Assembly (NCBI GenBank): GCA_905214195.1
Contig: CAJMLH010000037.1
Coordinates: forward strand, 1-22,578
Source: an uncultured bacterium
GTDB taxonomy: Bacteria; Bacillota; Clostridia; Peptostreptococcales; Anaerovoracaceae
Length of the DNA stretch: 22,578 nt
Direction of reading: 5' to 3'
The notes below the pieces were generated by a model, which was not told the DNA's origin, searched no databases, and saw only the letters and a program-made list of their open reading frames with translations. The translations under genes were made by a program, and so were the position numbers. Below are positions 22,538-22,578 of this stretch, in pieces. Position 1 is the stretch's first letter; each line of letters opens with the position of its first letter.

Positions 22538-22578
22538 ATGGCAAAAGCAAAGTTTGAAAGAACAAAACCGCATATTAA
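22538..22578 (+). CDS. tuf: elongation factor Tu, 5' end only
   Basis: Only the first 13 codons are in the window, and the gene runs off its right edge. They read MAKAKFERTKPHI followed by the start of N, the hallmark N-terminus of bacterial EF-Tu, the GTPase that brings aminoacyl-tRNA to the ribosome. AGGAGG (22524-22529) lies 8 bases before the ATG. It has its own promoter and hairpin leader. In related genomes tuf usually lies close to sigH and leads into rpmG-secE-nusG. Confidence 0.93.
   Translation, partial: MAKAKFERTKPHI

Overview
The window looks like a chromosomal segment of a low-GC anaerobic Firmicute of the Clostridia. The evidence is purine-rich AGGAGG ribosome-binding sites, a clostridial/bacillar gene order (carD, yacL, ispDF, proS, cysE, cysS, mrnC, rlmB, sigH, tRNA-Thr ... 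tuf), the sporulation/stationary sigma factor SigH, FeoB with its small Cys-rich partner, and a sigma-54 activator. A member of the Anaerovoracaceae/Peptostreptococcales area is plausible, but the species cannot be named from sequence alone.

Layout. (1) 82-2230, minus strand: a PhoB-type response regulator and its membrane histidine kinase, overlapping by 17 bases. They are divergent from (2) a long plus-strand housekeeping run, 2466-12999. This holds carD, the PIN-TRAM protein YacL, the IspD-IspF fusion of the MEP isoprenoid pathway, prolyl-tRNA synthetase, cyclophilin, serine acetyltransferase, cysteinyl-tRNA synthetase, Mini-RNase III, thymidylate synthase, dihydrofolate reductase, RlmB and SigH. 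Overlaps and short gaps point to co-transcription, with a likely extra promoter before ppiB. (3) tRNA-Thr(GGU) with its own promoter, closed by an 18-bp bidirectional terminator. (4) 13188-17346, minus strand: an operon of an NhaC-family transporter, an N-acyl-D-amino-acid deacylase (frameshifted in a run of seven A) and a DmpA/P1-family aminopeptidase. It is preceded by a consensus sigma-54 promoter. Divergent from it is a sigma-54-dependent activator with a winged-helix-like C-terminus instead of the usual Fis-type domain. Tandem palindromes in the shared intergenic region sit at enhancer distance. Together these look like an inducible module for import and hydrolysis of D-amino-acid or blocked peptide compounds. 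(5) 19563-22305: a ferrous-iron operon, feoA-feoB-FeoB-associated Cys-rich protein, with a consensus promoter and several palindromic operator candidates. Two of these share the pattern RGTTAG-N6-CTAACT. (6) The window ends in the first codons of tuf (EF-Tu), with a strong promoter and a hairpin leader.

In many Clostridia sigH is followed closely by a tRNA and then the tuf/rpmG/secE/nusG block (from general knowledge). Here about 9.3 kb (regions 4 and 5) separates them, so this part is the accessory section of the window. No gene-free stretch exceeds 300 bases; the larger gaps (2231-2465, 17347-17587, 22306-22537) hold the promoters, operators and leader structures listed below. I saw no insertion sequence, CRISPR array, rRNA or prophage gene.
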